Part shown: positions 11,601 to 22,738 of the stretch, in pieces
Position numbering within the stretch: position 1 is the stretch's first letter
Layout of the letters: every line of letters begins with the position of its first letter
DNA from: Adineta ricciae
Taxonomy: Eukaryota > Rotifera > Eurotatoria > Adinetida > Adinetidae
Reading direction: 5' to 3'
NCBI GenBank assembly: GCA_905250025.1
Contig: CAJNOJ010000091.1
Span: forward strand, 62,001-126,000
Length of the DNA stretch: 64,000 bases
Position numbers and translations under genes: made by a program
Notes under the pieces: model-generated
The model's database searches: none
What the model saw: only the letters and a program-made list of their open reading frames with translations
What the model was told of the DNA's origin: nothing

Positions 11601-14600
11601 AGGTCGTGGTTGACAAGAAACAATATGGCGAATTAGTATCACCATTGGCTGATCCAAAAGTTCAAGTTAATTTACCACCAGGAAAACATGAATGTTATTT
11701 GGAAATTATTCCTAAAAATAAAAAACATGAGGGTTATACATCAAATATTCTCGTACGTTATTTCAGTATGTGTTTTCATGTGAATTTATGGATTTTTCTT
11801 TACTAGAATGTGGAAGTTCCACCTGGAAGCGGATTGAAACATACTACAAAACAAAAATCAGACCCATCGGATGAATCCATGGATGTATGTAGATTGATTT
11901 ATTTCTTTCACTCTCTTCATTATTTGTGCGTCAACGATATTGTAGAAAACTGTCGTCGAGAAAGAACTTCCCATACCGAAATTGAATGTTTCTACCATCA
12001 GTGGAACAGCAATTCGTGCGAATTGGTATGGAGATCGGCCACTTCCTGCTGGAGTGTTCGTTGCAATCAATGAAGTTCACGTATGCGGTCCTGAGTTCTC
12101 GGAAAATATCAAAAGTGATGAAAGGTAAGTCACCGATTATCTCTTCGTTGATTTTTCTTTAACTATATCGAAATAGTTCAACTGATGAAGATTATATCGA
12201 GCACATTTGGAACGTTTCGAATTCTCCGTTAGAAATCTCTGGCATACTCGATCGACATGAATATTTGTAAGAAAATTCGACGAATCATTCACGACACGAA
12301 GATAAATTATTCTATTCTAGAGTGTTTGTTCGAACTTATTATCATATTCAAGGATCCAAGGATACAAAATATCTGATAACAGAATCGAACAGAGTGAAAA
12401 CTAAGCGAATTGATCCGTTGATCGAATTGTTGACAAGACCAGTATTGAAAGTTACCAAACTTGGTGTACAAACGGCGAGTCTGTCATGGAAACTTGATGA
12501 TACGATCGATCCATCGTTAGTCAAAGGTTATCGTATTATTCTCAATTCGAAACCAACAGAAATTCTCTCAGCTACTCAACACGAATATGAATTGCGTAAT
12601 CTAAAAGCAGGTAAACACTTTTCTGAATGAAAACGGCGGAAAATTACTATGATTTGTGTCTGTAGGTTCGACAAATGAAGTTCAAGTTTCAGTCACATCT
12701 CATCCGGACTTTGTTGATGAGAAAATCTCGGAACCAATCCGTATTGTGTGTCCGAAGCATCCTCATCCTCCAAAGATTCAGTCGGTTATCGCCGAAAAAC
12801 CATTTTCAATTCGTATCCAATGGGAAGCCGATAGTCATGAAAGCGACGATATTACAGCCTATCGAACATTCCTTAATGGAAAACTTCATGGTGAAGTGGA
12901 AAACGACGGCCGACAAACATTCACATTTGATTTTACGAAACTAGAAGCTGATGACAAATATTCGATTTATGTTAAATCTCTACTTGGACAGAAGAGATTA
13001 GAAGGAAATCGTTACCAATGTGAGATCGAATCGAATAGTTCCAATGAATTACGATTGAAATGTGCTGTACCACCCAAAGGAACAGTACCACGCATCGAAC
13101 GAATGCATTCTAATGGAGTTGATATCATTTGGGAAGCACCGGAAGAATATGGAGATGTCAAACTCACTGTATGTTATAAAATTTCATGTCGATGAAATCG
13201 AAAGGAAATTATGATTTCTATAGGGTTATCAAATATTGAATAATGGCCGATCGATTGGCAAAGCATTGCCAGTTGACCGACGACGGGCTTCAATCAGTGA
13301 CCTGGAACCGGGTCAACGGTATTCACTACAAGTTGTACCAATAACAGATCAACCGGGTGGAGTTCTATTTCGAAAAGGAGAAGGTAAAGAGAAAGAATAG
13401 ATTTCCAATAAGTAGACTGAGACTGATTTTATTCTCGCATAGAATACGATGCTGATCGTCATGGTCATTATTTACCAAGCGAAAAACTTGAAATCGATTT
13501 TACAGATATAGTTCAACTTCCTAAACAAGTCTGGGAGGAACAGATCGCAGGTCGATCAGCACTAATTTGCTGGTTACCAAGTAGGCTTTTCTTTTCTTTT
13601 TACGATAATCTTTCTTATCATTATTCTATTCAGTTGATCCGTCAACTCCCACGGAGTGTCAACCAGATAGCTACAAACTGATGGTATGGAATAATAGTGA
13701 TCTACCACGTGATAAACCAAGAATTGTTACACTATCAAGTAAAGGATTTGATTAAATCACTAAAATCCAAGTATGAACTCTTCTTTGTCATCCTTTCTTT
13801 TCAGAAGATCAAACCAGTGCACTGCTAAAAGATCTTCAATCGGATACAAAGTATGAATATCAATTAGAAGCATGTAAAAAACGACGTCACACAAAAACGA
13901 AAGGTATATTCTATCCTTTTCTAATATCAATGCCTGAATGATAGAGACATTTTTTCTTTTGTAGATTCATACAATGTTCTTACAACCTCAGAAATCGGAT
14001 CATTCACTACAGGCTCACCACCTGATCCACCGATGAATGTGTATATAATCGCATGTAAAAATGCCGATGTTCGTATTGGTTTCGATCCGTTTGTTGAACA
14101 TAACGCGGAAATCAAAGCTTTACGTATTCTATGTGAACCTGCTTCTCCAGAAACGAATGCTAGAGAAATCGTGCAGGATTTCATGCCAGATTCTACCGAA
14201 TTCATTATTACAAATCTTGCTGAACGTACCAATTACAATGCGACCATCTATGGCATTACGCAGGAATATTTAGACGATAATCGCTGCCGAGATGTGAAAC
14301 AATTGCCTAAAAAATTGAAACCATCCGAATGGTTACCATATAAAACCTTTCAATTCCAAACAAGTGGTTATGAACCGGCAAGTAATATCAACGTTACTCA
14401 AGCGAATATCGAAGCGATTAAACTCGAATGGACTTTGGCGAAAGTTTATGGTTCAACTGAATGTGTTCAACAAGTTCTTCGTTGGCAGTTAGAACCGGGC
14501 GGTAAAGAACAGTCGCTAGACTTGGACCGAAACACAACTAAGGCAACGATACCTGGACCGTTGATATCGGGTCTATATAAAATCTATCTAGATACAGTCC

Positions 14601-17102
14601 TTAGTGTAAAAATCAATCTTGAAGAGGGTGATGATGAATCAGATCGAAAAGAAACTCGTTTGACAAGTAATATATCAGCATCCGTACGTTTCCATGCGCC
14701 AGGAACGTGTGAACAACCAGAGATTTACTTAACTGGCTATACAATGAACACAATTGATTTAGCTTGGAATAAACCAGGCATGTTTGACGTTGTTGATCAT
14801 CCGGAAAGAACGAATGAACAATTGAGAATTCATCGACGATTGATTGGATATCGAATTGATATAAATGATCGAAAACATAATGAATTAGATGAAGATCAAC
14901 GGCAATGTGTTTTGACCGATTGTCATCCAAATGAAGAATACAAAATTCGATTAGTTGCGCAAACTATTGTTCAACAGGTCAATATGGGAAATATGGTAGA
15001 AAAAGAAAAACTACAATGTACTGAAAACTCTTGTTGTTATTTTTAATAGATCACTGATGAAGACAAGAAAGGATTTGAACCAGACGAAACCCCATCGAAA
15101 TCATTGAGTGTACGAACATTGAAAAGTGAAGGTACAGCGGAAGGGAAAAAGAGATTTCATTATGAATTGTTTTTTTTTTATTTAGGTTTTCTTCGATCGT
15201 TTCGAGCTAATTTTGAATTTTATCACGACAATTCAATGAGCCGATCACTTGTAGATCCAAACAATCCTTCACCATTAGGAAAGATCAATGTCGAATGGAA
15301 AATCGGCCGTTCAAAGAATATCTCACATTTTATCTTACAATGGCGGTCGTCAAAAGATTTACGTATTCAAGAAAAAACCCTCGCTTGTAACGAAACATCC
15401 GCTATCATCGGTAATTCACACTCTACACACATCTTCCAACTGAATCTTCTTTCTTTCAGATGCATGTGATGAAAAACATTTCTACGTTATCGATCTGATC
15501 ATTGTGACTGATGATGGTAATCGACATCAATATGAACAATTAACTGTACCTATACCTGGCGTACCCGACGCACCGAAATTGTGGCTTGTTAAAATAAATG
15601 ATACGAATTTCACTGTCGAATGGTCTGAACCGAAATCGTATGGAATACCGATCATTGGTTATGAATTATATATCGAAGGAAAACGAAATGGTGATATGAT
15701 CGAAGTGAAATCACATCAGATTGACATACCATCACGTATCAATCGTACTTATCAAGTCAATGTCTGCGCAATTACAAATCATCCGCAACGTTCACATTCA
15801 GTTATGTCTCAAACATTATGTGTAATAACGACACCAACAACCGATCTTGTGCCGACAATTTATTACAATAATGACGATGGCAATGCATTGACATTGGATC
15901 AAAATATCGCACGCATTATTCCAGTTCAAATCGATTCGATCAATGAGGAAAGACTTCATGTAGACTGGACATCATTTTTACATACACCGTCAATACGTGC
16001 TTACTACGTACACTATACTTGTTTGAATAATGGAGAAGTTCAAGCAATGAAAATTTCAAAACGACATCGTCATGCTGTAAGTAGATAGAATTTATGAATG
16101 TGATCAAGAGGTAACAGTAATTTTCTCTTCTGAAAGGTACTGCGCGGTCTACGACCAGGTTTTACTTATGGAATTATGGTCATGGCTGTTGATAAAAATG
16201 GTGCAGTTTTATATACATCAGATAAATCAACTATTCAAATGAATGCACCACCAAATGCGCCAATCGTAGCGATACTGTAATCAATTGATAAAAACCAAAG
16301 GTTTCTTAGTTTTTCATAAACTTTTCTTTTGCAGGGAACGAACACGCACCCGTGTGAAACTCGAATGGCGTGCTGCAACAAGTTACGGCGAGTTTACTGT
16401 TGTCGGTTATAAAATATTTGTCAACAATCGCTTAGCAGCTATTCTCTCACATGATCAGTTAACCTATACATTGACCAATGGTATACCATGTGATGTTTAT
16501 ACTGTACATGTTCAAGCATTGAGCAGTGAAAAGAATGTTGTTAGTCCAATGTCACGTGGTGTACAATTTACATGGCCAGGTATTCGAGCAGGTGCTCTCA
16601 GACGTGTTGACGATGGTCAAACAGGAGCCGTTGTTGTTGCATGGGAACATCCACAATTAGAAGACGAAACGGAAAAATTACTTTCATTTGAAGTATGTAA
16701 AAATCTCATTGAATTATAAAGAAAGAAATTCATTTGTAATGATTTTCTAGTTGTTTTCGAAAAATCTCATGACGAACATTGTTCAATTACATGGTAAATA
16801 CGATGCTAGTACACATCAAGCAACCATCAGTGGCTTACACAATGGCAAATATACTGTTTGGGTGGAAATTCAAAGTGAACATTACCGTGTTCAGTCTCGA
16901 GCTATCACTGTTCTATCAGGTCGATCTCTCACCTTATCCAATCGTTCGCCAATGATAGAATCCGCGAAATGTTTCAATAAAAAACAGCAACGGTAGATCC
17001 AATCATAAGAAAGACCATAAAAATGAATTGAATATTTGTAGATTTCGTTCACCTGGACCGAATGCGTTATCGAATTCGTTTCGACACACTCAGTACTCTT
17101 AA
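5642..17102 (+). CDS. Giant N-acylated multidomain protein: cupredoxin-like repeats, FN3-associated module, many FN3-like domains
   Basis: Exons: 5642-5738, 5837-6720, 6774-6954, 7014-7157, 7680-7840, 7889-8423, 8470-8498, 8554-8655, 8708-8797, 8852-9005, 9062-9213, 9262-9368, 9429-9471, 9525-9845, 9893-10045, 10102-10198, 10260-10400, 11313-11377, 11434-11550, 11603-11752, 11807-11884, 11946-12124, 12177-12266, 12321-12610, 12666-13168, 13224-13383, 13443-13580, 13634-13738, 13805-13903, 13965-14995, 15050-15131, 15186-15410, 15460-16076, 16137-16276, 16335-16692, 16751-16992, 17042-17102. All phases agree, giving 2,706 residues. It starts MGCGAS, a classic myristoylation/palmitoylation context. 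Residues about 35-790 repeat a beta-rich unit with motifs like DWVVFDW...HSI and DFIIWKF...SHNV, resembling cupredoxin folds. Residues 815-890 carry YYTLDGKPPTQR, typical of FN3-associated/chitobiase C-terminal modules. From about 900 on, FN3-like domains recur (WEAPEEYGD, VEWSEPKSYGIP, LEWRAATSYGEF). There is no membrane segment, so it is probably a membrane-anchored cytoplasmic scaffold (inference). The donor at 14995 could instead be 14977. Confidence 0.75.
10583..11145 (+). CDS. Alternative 3'-terminal exon of the giant gene (short isoform)
   Basis: The exon follows a strong poly-pyrimidine acceptor (tract from about 10558, AG at 10581-10582) and is open to TAG 11143-11145. It fits the phase-1 end of the exon closing at 10400, so a transcript stopping here would encode 1,317 residues (cupredoxin-like half, FN3-associated module and first FN3-like domains only). 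The exon-specific tail is Ser/Thr/Lys-rich and disordered-looking, with a proline motif KLPPKPPRR resembling an SH3 ligand. The exon beginning at 11313 accepts the same phase, so skipping 10583-11145 gives the long form. A weak donor inside it (gtaccc after 10678) could also join to 11313. Which route is used cannot be told from sequence. Confidence 0.55.
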
Positions 17103-17216
17103 ACTTAATCCATCAATGTGATATTATCTTGATAAAACTTCTTCTCTTCCATTGAACTATCGGATCTTATCAATTCTTTCTTTTTTTTCCCTTTCTACCA
17201 AATGTATTTCAACCAA

Positions 17217-17222
17217 AATAAA
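17217..17222 (+). terminator. Poly(A) signal AATAAA of the giant gene
   Basis: AATAAA lies 115 bp after the TAA at 17100-17102, with a T-rich stretch before it. This fits the 3' end of the transcript. Confidence 0.5.
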
Positions 17223-17867
17223 CATTTAGATCACTTTTATACAAACGTTCTTCTCGAAAACATTTATTTTCGTAAATTATATCTTTGTTTGTGCCTTTGT
17301 TTGTTCTTGTACGTCTGAGTGCTTCTGGGCTTTCTTCTTATATTGTATTAACAACAATAAAAACAAACGCACCCAATTTTTATTCCAGTTCTCTGTCAAA
17401 TCAGACAAGTGTTTCTCGATAAATATCCAACAGATGTGTTGATTAGCTCAAAAGCATTTATACGGATTTGTCATGAATAAGTCATATCAAAGTTCAATGT
17501 ACCAAAAGACTGTCGATGATTTGTTTAATGCCAGAGATTTATAACTACTTTCTTTCTTTCTCGCTCTTGGCAGTGAGGGTGTGGGTAATGGAAAAGACTC
17601 GTCCTGTCGTTTCTTTCTCGTTCTCTTTCTTTTCTTCTTTTCTTCCACTTTTTATTTGTTCTGTGTCGCTTTTTGGTCATATATTCCGAGCGTAGTTACT
17701 GCAACTAACGTCTATTTCTTCAATCATAGCCAACTTTTTTCTTGCGGATATAGAACAACTAGCGACAAAAACACATTTTCCAGCTGTGTTTCATCCAATG
17801 TAAGTTTGAGGATTCGTTCATTGTTAGTTCCATCATTCTGTTCTCTTCATTTGTAGAAAAACAAAAC
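17223..17867. other. Intergenic region upstream of the dehydrogenase pair
   Basis: About 645 bp with long pyrimidine runs around 17600-17660 and no supportable gene. A TTTGTAG just before the start at 17868 could be the acceptor of a 5' UTR intron. Confidence 0.45.
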
Positions 17868-18963
17868 ATGACTCAACGTAAAATTCTCTTCTTTGATTCG
17901 AAATCGTACGATGAAAAAACGTTCAAAGACGCTTTGAAAGCATTGAATGGTCAAGATAAACTGCATTTCACATTCTTGGAAAGTAGATTGAAAGAAGAAA
18001 CAATTTCCGAAGCACAAGGTTACGACGGGATCTGTATTGTCAACAGTGATGCACGAAACTCGAATGTTATGGATAAAATCCATGAAATATGCGAATCAGT
18101 GAAAATTATCGCCTTACGAAGTGCTGGTCACAGCGGTTCATCAGTGGAAATTGTTAAAAAATATGGTCTTCATGTGTGTCACGTGCCAAGTTATTCGCCG
18201 CACGCTGTGGCTGAACATTCAGTGGCGCTTTTACTGTCATTAAATCGAAATATGCATCGAGCGTATTTTCGAACGAAATTGCACAATTTCAGTTTGGATG
18301 GTTTGGTTGGTGTTGACGTATTTGGTAAAACGGTGGGAATTATCGGTACTGGAGGCGTCGGTATGTGTGCAGTGAAGATTTTTCGAGGTTTTGGCTGTAA
18401 AGTATTGGCTTTTGATATTAAACCCGATGAAAATTTTGCAAAACAAAATGGATTTGAATATGTTTCGATGAATGATTTACTTCAACAAAGTGACATAGGT
18501 AAAATCTCGATTTCATTTTCAATAGAAGCATGTTTATTCTTTCGTTTAGTTTCATTATATGCTCCACTTAACGAATCAACCTTTCATTTAATTAATAAGG
18601 AAGCATTGGACAAGATGAAACCAGGGGCTATGTTGATCAATACAAGTCGTGGACCATTAGTCGATTCGAAAGCTCTTGTTGAATGTTTGAAAGCAGGCAA
18701 ATTACGTGGTGCTGCTTTGGATGTTTATGAAAATGAAGAAAAATATTTCTTCAAAGATTTTAGTCAACAAGTATGATGCGTCTGAATGCATTATTTCATT
18801 TGAATATGATCGTTTTGTTTAGGTTATGGACGACGATACTTTGGCGTGTTTAATTTCAATGCCAAACACGATTGTTACATCTCATCAAGCATTTCTTACG
18901 GAAGAAGCCTTGAAAACCATTGCTGAATCGATCGTTAAGAGTTTACTGGAGTTTTTCAAATGA
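17868..18963 (+). CDS. D-2-hydroxyacid dehydrogenase (D-lactate dehydrogenase type), copy 1
   Basis: Exons 17868-18498, 18550-18770 and 18823-18963 encode 330 residues, the usual length of LdhA-type NAD-dependent D-lactate dehydrogenases, which reduce pyruvate to D-lactate in the cytosol. Visible landmarks are the Rossmann motif GIIGTGGVGM near residue 160, the substrate-side segment AVAEHSVALLLSLNRNMHRA, the catalytic Arg in NTSRGPLVDSK, the Glu in DVYENEE and the His in TSHQAFLTEEAL. The start ATG is the first in frame and begins the expected strand KILFFDSKSYD. A paralogue with both introns at identical positions follows at 19717-20873. This subfamily is mainly bacterial and fungal, so ancient horizontal acquisition followed by intron gain is plausible but unproven here. 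Confidence 0.9.
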
Positions 18964-19716
18964 TACCTAAACGAAGATGTAATCCAATCGCAAGTATATT
19001 CTATGAAAAACATATCCCTGTCTACTTATCATTTGATGTATATACCTTTTAAATTTCAATCTGTAGCTGAAATCTTATTTAGACAATAAATTATTTATTC
19101 ATCGACCATGTTCATAATGTTTTATTTCTTAGTTTGAGTAAATGCCATCAGAGAGATAAGAATTGTCTGTTATTTAGGCGAAAACATCGTGGTAGAATGA
19201 ATTACCTTCGAGAATTCGATTTCAGACAGAATCGTTTAGAACAAAAGAAGTCAAGTTTTCATCATAGATCTCAATAGCAAGTGTAATTGAAGACTTGAAC
19301 AGGAGTACAGCACAACTGTTGATAGGAATGATAATGAATCGCTATTTTTTACTTCTAAATCAATCTTTCGTGATGTATTAGATTATCTCGAGATACCTTT
19401 CAATTTAATTTGATTTTCTCATGAAGATTTTCTTTGAGAAAGAAAAACGTTTCTTCATAGGATCCATATGTAGGCCAAGATTTTTCTTGGTAGAGTGCTC
19501 TAACTCTATCGATACCATCCTTCTTCATGTTAAGTACATTTCTTTTCTCGTTCTTCGCCACAACAACTATTCTGTTTCGTGATGTTTTCAGACACGACGA
19601 CAATATTCCCATAAACGACGTCATCATCTTCCATTTTGGTAGTACTTCTCCAATAGAAAGCGAATGAGAGAATTCGATTGATATGATTCATTTTCTTTTT
19701 CTTGTAGATTAAACAA
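18964..19716. other. Spacer between the two dehydrogenase genes
   Basis: 753 bp. It includes AATAAA at 19085-19090, a likely poly(A) signal for copy 1, and presumably the promoter of copy 2. No gene is supported; a short minus-strand frame around 19400-19627 has no recognisable content. Confidence 0.5.
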
Positions 19717-20873
19717 ATGTCACTTCGAAAAGTAATTGTCTTCGATTCGAAATCGTATGATGAAAAAACTTTTAAAGCTGCATTGAAAAACTTAAATGGG
19801 CAAAATAAACTTCGTTTTACATTCTTGGAAAGTAAATTAACCGAGGAAACTGTTGATGAAGCACTTGGTTACGATGCTATTTGTGTTTTTGTCAACGATG
19901 TTGTTAATCAAAATGTTATCGAACAGCTACACAAAACATGTGACACAGTGAAGATGATTGCCTTACGATGCGCTGGATTTAACAATGTTCATTTGGAAAC
20001 AGCGGAAAAATATGATCTGAAAGTTTCACGTGTACCACGTTATTCACCGTATGCTGTCGCAGAACATTCAGTTGCTCTTCTGTTGTCATTGAATCGAAAT
20101 ATGCATCATGCGTTCTTTCGAACTAAACAACATAATTTCAGTTTAGATGGATTAGTCGGTATTGATTTATTTGGCAAAACGGTGGGAATTATCGGAACTG
20201 GAGGTATTGGAATGTGTGCGATTAATATTTTTCTTGGCTTTGGTTGTACAGTGCTAGCATATGATATTTATCCAAATGAAAACGCGGCAAAGGAAAAAGG
20301 TTTTGTATATACAACAATGGACGAACTGCTACGAGAAAGTGATGTCGGTATGGAAAATCACCGGATTCGAATGTAATATAGATATATATAAGGACTTGAT
20401 TTCATTTTTAGTTTCAATCTATGCACCATTACTTGATTCAACATATCATCTGATTAATAAGGAGGCTTTGGATAAGATGAAACCGAGAGCGATGTTGATT
20501 AATACAAGTCGAGGTGGTTTAGTTGATTCGAAAGCTCTTCTCGAATGTTTGAAATCAGGCAAATTACGAGGTGCAGCATTAGACGTTTATGAAAATGAAA
20601 AACAATATTTCTTCAATGATTACAGTCAACAAGTATAATCAAAAATATCTCTTCGAAAGTCTCCTGATCAGTTTTATCTTTTAGGTTATGGAAGATGATA
20701 CACTCGCACGTTTAATTTCAATGCCGAATACAATTGTTACATCTCATCAAGCATTTCTTACGGAAGAAGCTTTGAAAAACATCGCTGAAACCACTGTACA
20801 AAGTTTATTGGATTTCTTCGATGGCAAACCATTGCATGAGAATAATGAAGTCAAAGCACCGCCGAAAAAATGA
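19717..20873 (+). CDS. D-2-hydroxyacid dehydrogenase (D-lactate dehydrogenase type), copy 2
   Basis: Exons 19717-20347, 20412-20632 and 20685-20873 encode 346 residues. The first two exons have exactly the same lengths as in the copy at 17868 (631 and 221 nt) and both introns fall at the same codons, so the pair arose by tandem duplication after the introns were in place. The cofactor motif GIIGTGGIGM, Arg of NTSRGGLVDSK, Glu of DVYENE and His of TSHQAFLTEEAL are all kept, so this copy should also be active. It differs by a longer C-terminus (16 extra residues ending in PPKK). The substitution RSAGH to RCAGF in the substrate half may change specificity (inference). Confidence 0.9.
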
Positions 20874-22738
20874 GAACAATTCATGACAAAGCATCTTTTC
20901 TCACACTTGATCATCATCGACTGGCATCAAGCATGACGAAATTTAGCATTTTTTTTTTTTAACCTATCATAGATTTCGATTCTCGACTATCAAATACCTT
21001 TTCCTTTCTTCGTTAAACAAACGATTTAGTTTTATGTTCTATTTAATCACAATGACACATTAATAAATCTTTCTGATGAATTTTTATCGGATTTTGGATT
21101 TCTTCAAACAAGATAAAGTTGATCAATTGAATTTAACTGAACGTTTTCGATATCCAAACCGCAACTTGATTGAAATAAGAAATAAAATCTTAGATAAGAA
21201 TGGTATATTAAAAAAATCGCTCGATTTGATAACATCCCTTCCGTTTTATCTTCTTCATGATAAGAGAATTCTGATATATTCAACAACGATATAGAACAGA
21301 AAGAGTCGTTCTTGTGTCAATATTGTAGAAATTGATTCATGTCAGATTCTTCAACTTTCTGACAGAGTATTTACCTTGATTTGATGATTTTTTTCTATTT
21401 CGTAGTTTAATATTAGAAAAAAACTAGATTGTACGTGTATTTGTCTAAATTAAATACGCATACCTGGAAATAATAGAAAGAATTATACACAACTCGATAA
21501 CCTTATGAATGAAGTAAACATTCTACTTGGAGATCTCTTATGACATTGATTTTGTATTTACTACGAGGAATGTCTATTGAAAAATTCAGATTGAATTAAA
21601 TAATTTCTCACTGGACCTAACGTACTTTCAATGAACTCAATTTTTACGTTCAACATGAAGTTATAGAACAACATTTCACTTATAATCATTGATTTTCTCC
21701 CGTTCGCATCAAGACTACTTTTCTCGTCAGATTCTCATAGAAAACCTATTGAATAGCAGTGATTTTTCCTTTTTCTCAAAAGTCGTTTCGAGAAAAATAC
21801 TTTCTAATTGCGTTCGTCGTTGAACATTCTTTGGATGAACGACGATGCACATGTTGAATTCGTTTTTCTTCGTAATATCGAAGAGAATTGTAAGTATGTA
21901 CGTGCTGGAAAGTCGAAATCGAATGTCGCAGAATGTATTCTCACTTAGTCACAATGATCTTTAGTTACGAAAATATTTTCTTTTGATTAGCAGAATGACA
22001 CATTCGTAGGTAATATCAAAAGAAAACAAATAAATTTTGTAAAATTATCTGCGCAAAAGAAATGTATTTTAATTTTCAACTGTGTTTTGTTTTTCTTCTT
22101 CTTTATCATTGATAGAAATCAACATATTGGTTAGAATTTGCATTAGCGTTGGAAATTGAGCGTGCTGACAAGTTTTTCTTTTTCTCTTTTCTTTTTTTCT
22201 CTGCTAATTTTATTCTATTCGGCTTTATCGACGCAGAATTGGTTTGTATGTTGTAAAAAGTAGACCGTCCTCTCCTCATTGTGACAACATTCAACTGATT
22301 GTGTGAAAAAATTGAGACGAGAGAAGAGAAAGAAAAGTTTCGTATTTCAACTTTGTTGTTTTTCTCTCGTTCTGCTCGCATGCCAACCACGTCTATTGCC
22401 ATGTATGTTCCACCTCGTCTCCATGTTCCAACGATTAACTTTCAAAATCACAATGATCATTTTCTCTTTTCGTGTGACTTCACTATACATCTTTTGATTT
22501 ACTAGACTACAGCAGGTCGATCACCTGATTGAAACAGAAACATTATCACGCAGGAAACTTTTCATAGTTCAACATTTTTCTTCTTCTTCTTCTTTCTTAA
22601 TATTCTCAAGCTTTTTTTTTAATCATCGATGAGATTGTTTGCACAGGTTGCTATTTGTTTCTACGTCGATAAGTATGTATGTTTATATTTCAGATGTAGG
22701 TATTGTATAGAAAATAAGTTTTCATATGTATTTATATA
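20874..22738. other. Intergenic region before the ankyrin gene
   Basis: About 1.9 kb, AT-rich, without a supportable gene. A CTT microsatellite-like run lies near 22578-22592. Short frames at 21076-21294 and 22106-22505 have no recognisable protein content. Confidence 0.55.

Noticed and set aside
21076..21294. 72-residue frame between the dehydrogenases and the ankyrin gene
   Set aside because: No recognisable motif, no splice context, and an antisense frame of equal length; consistent with chance.
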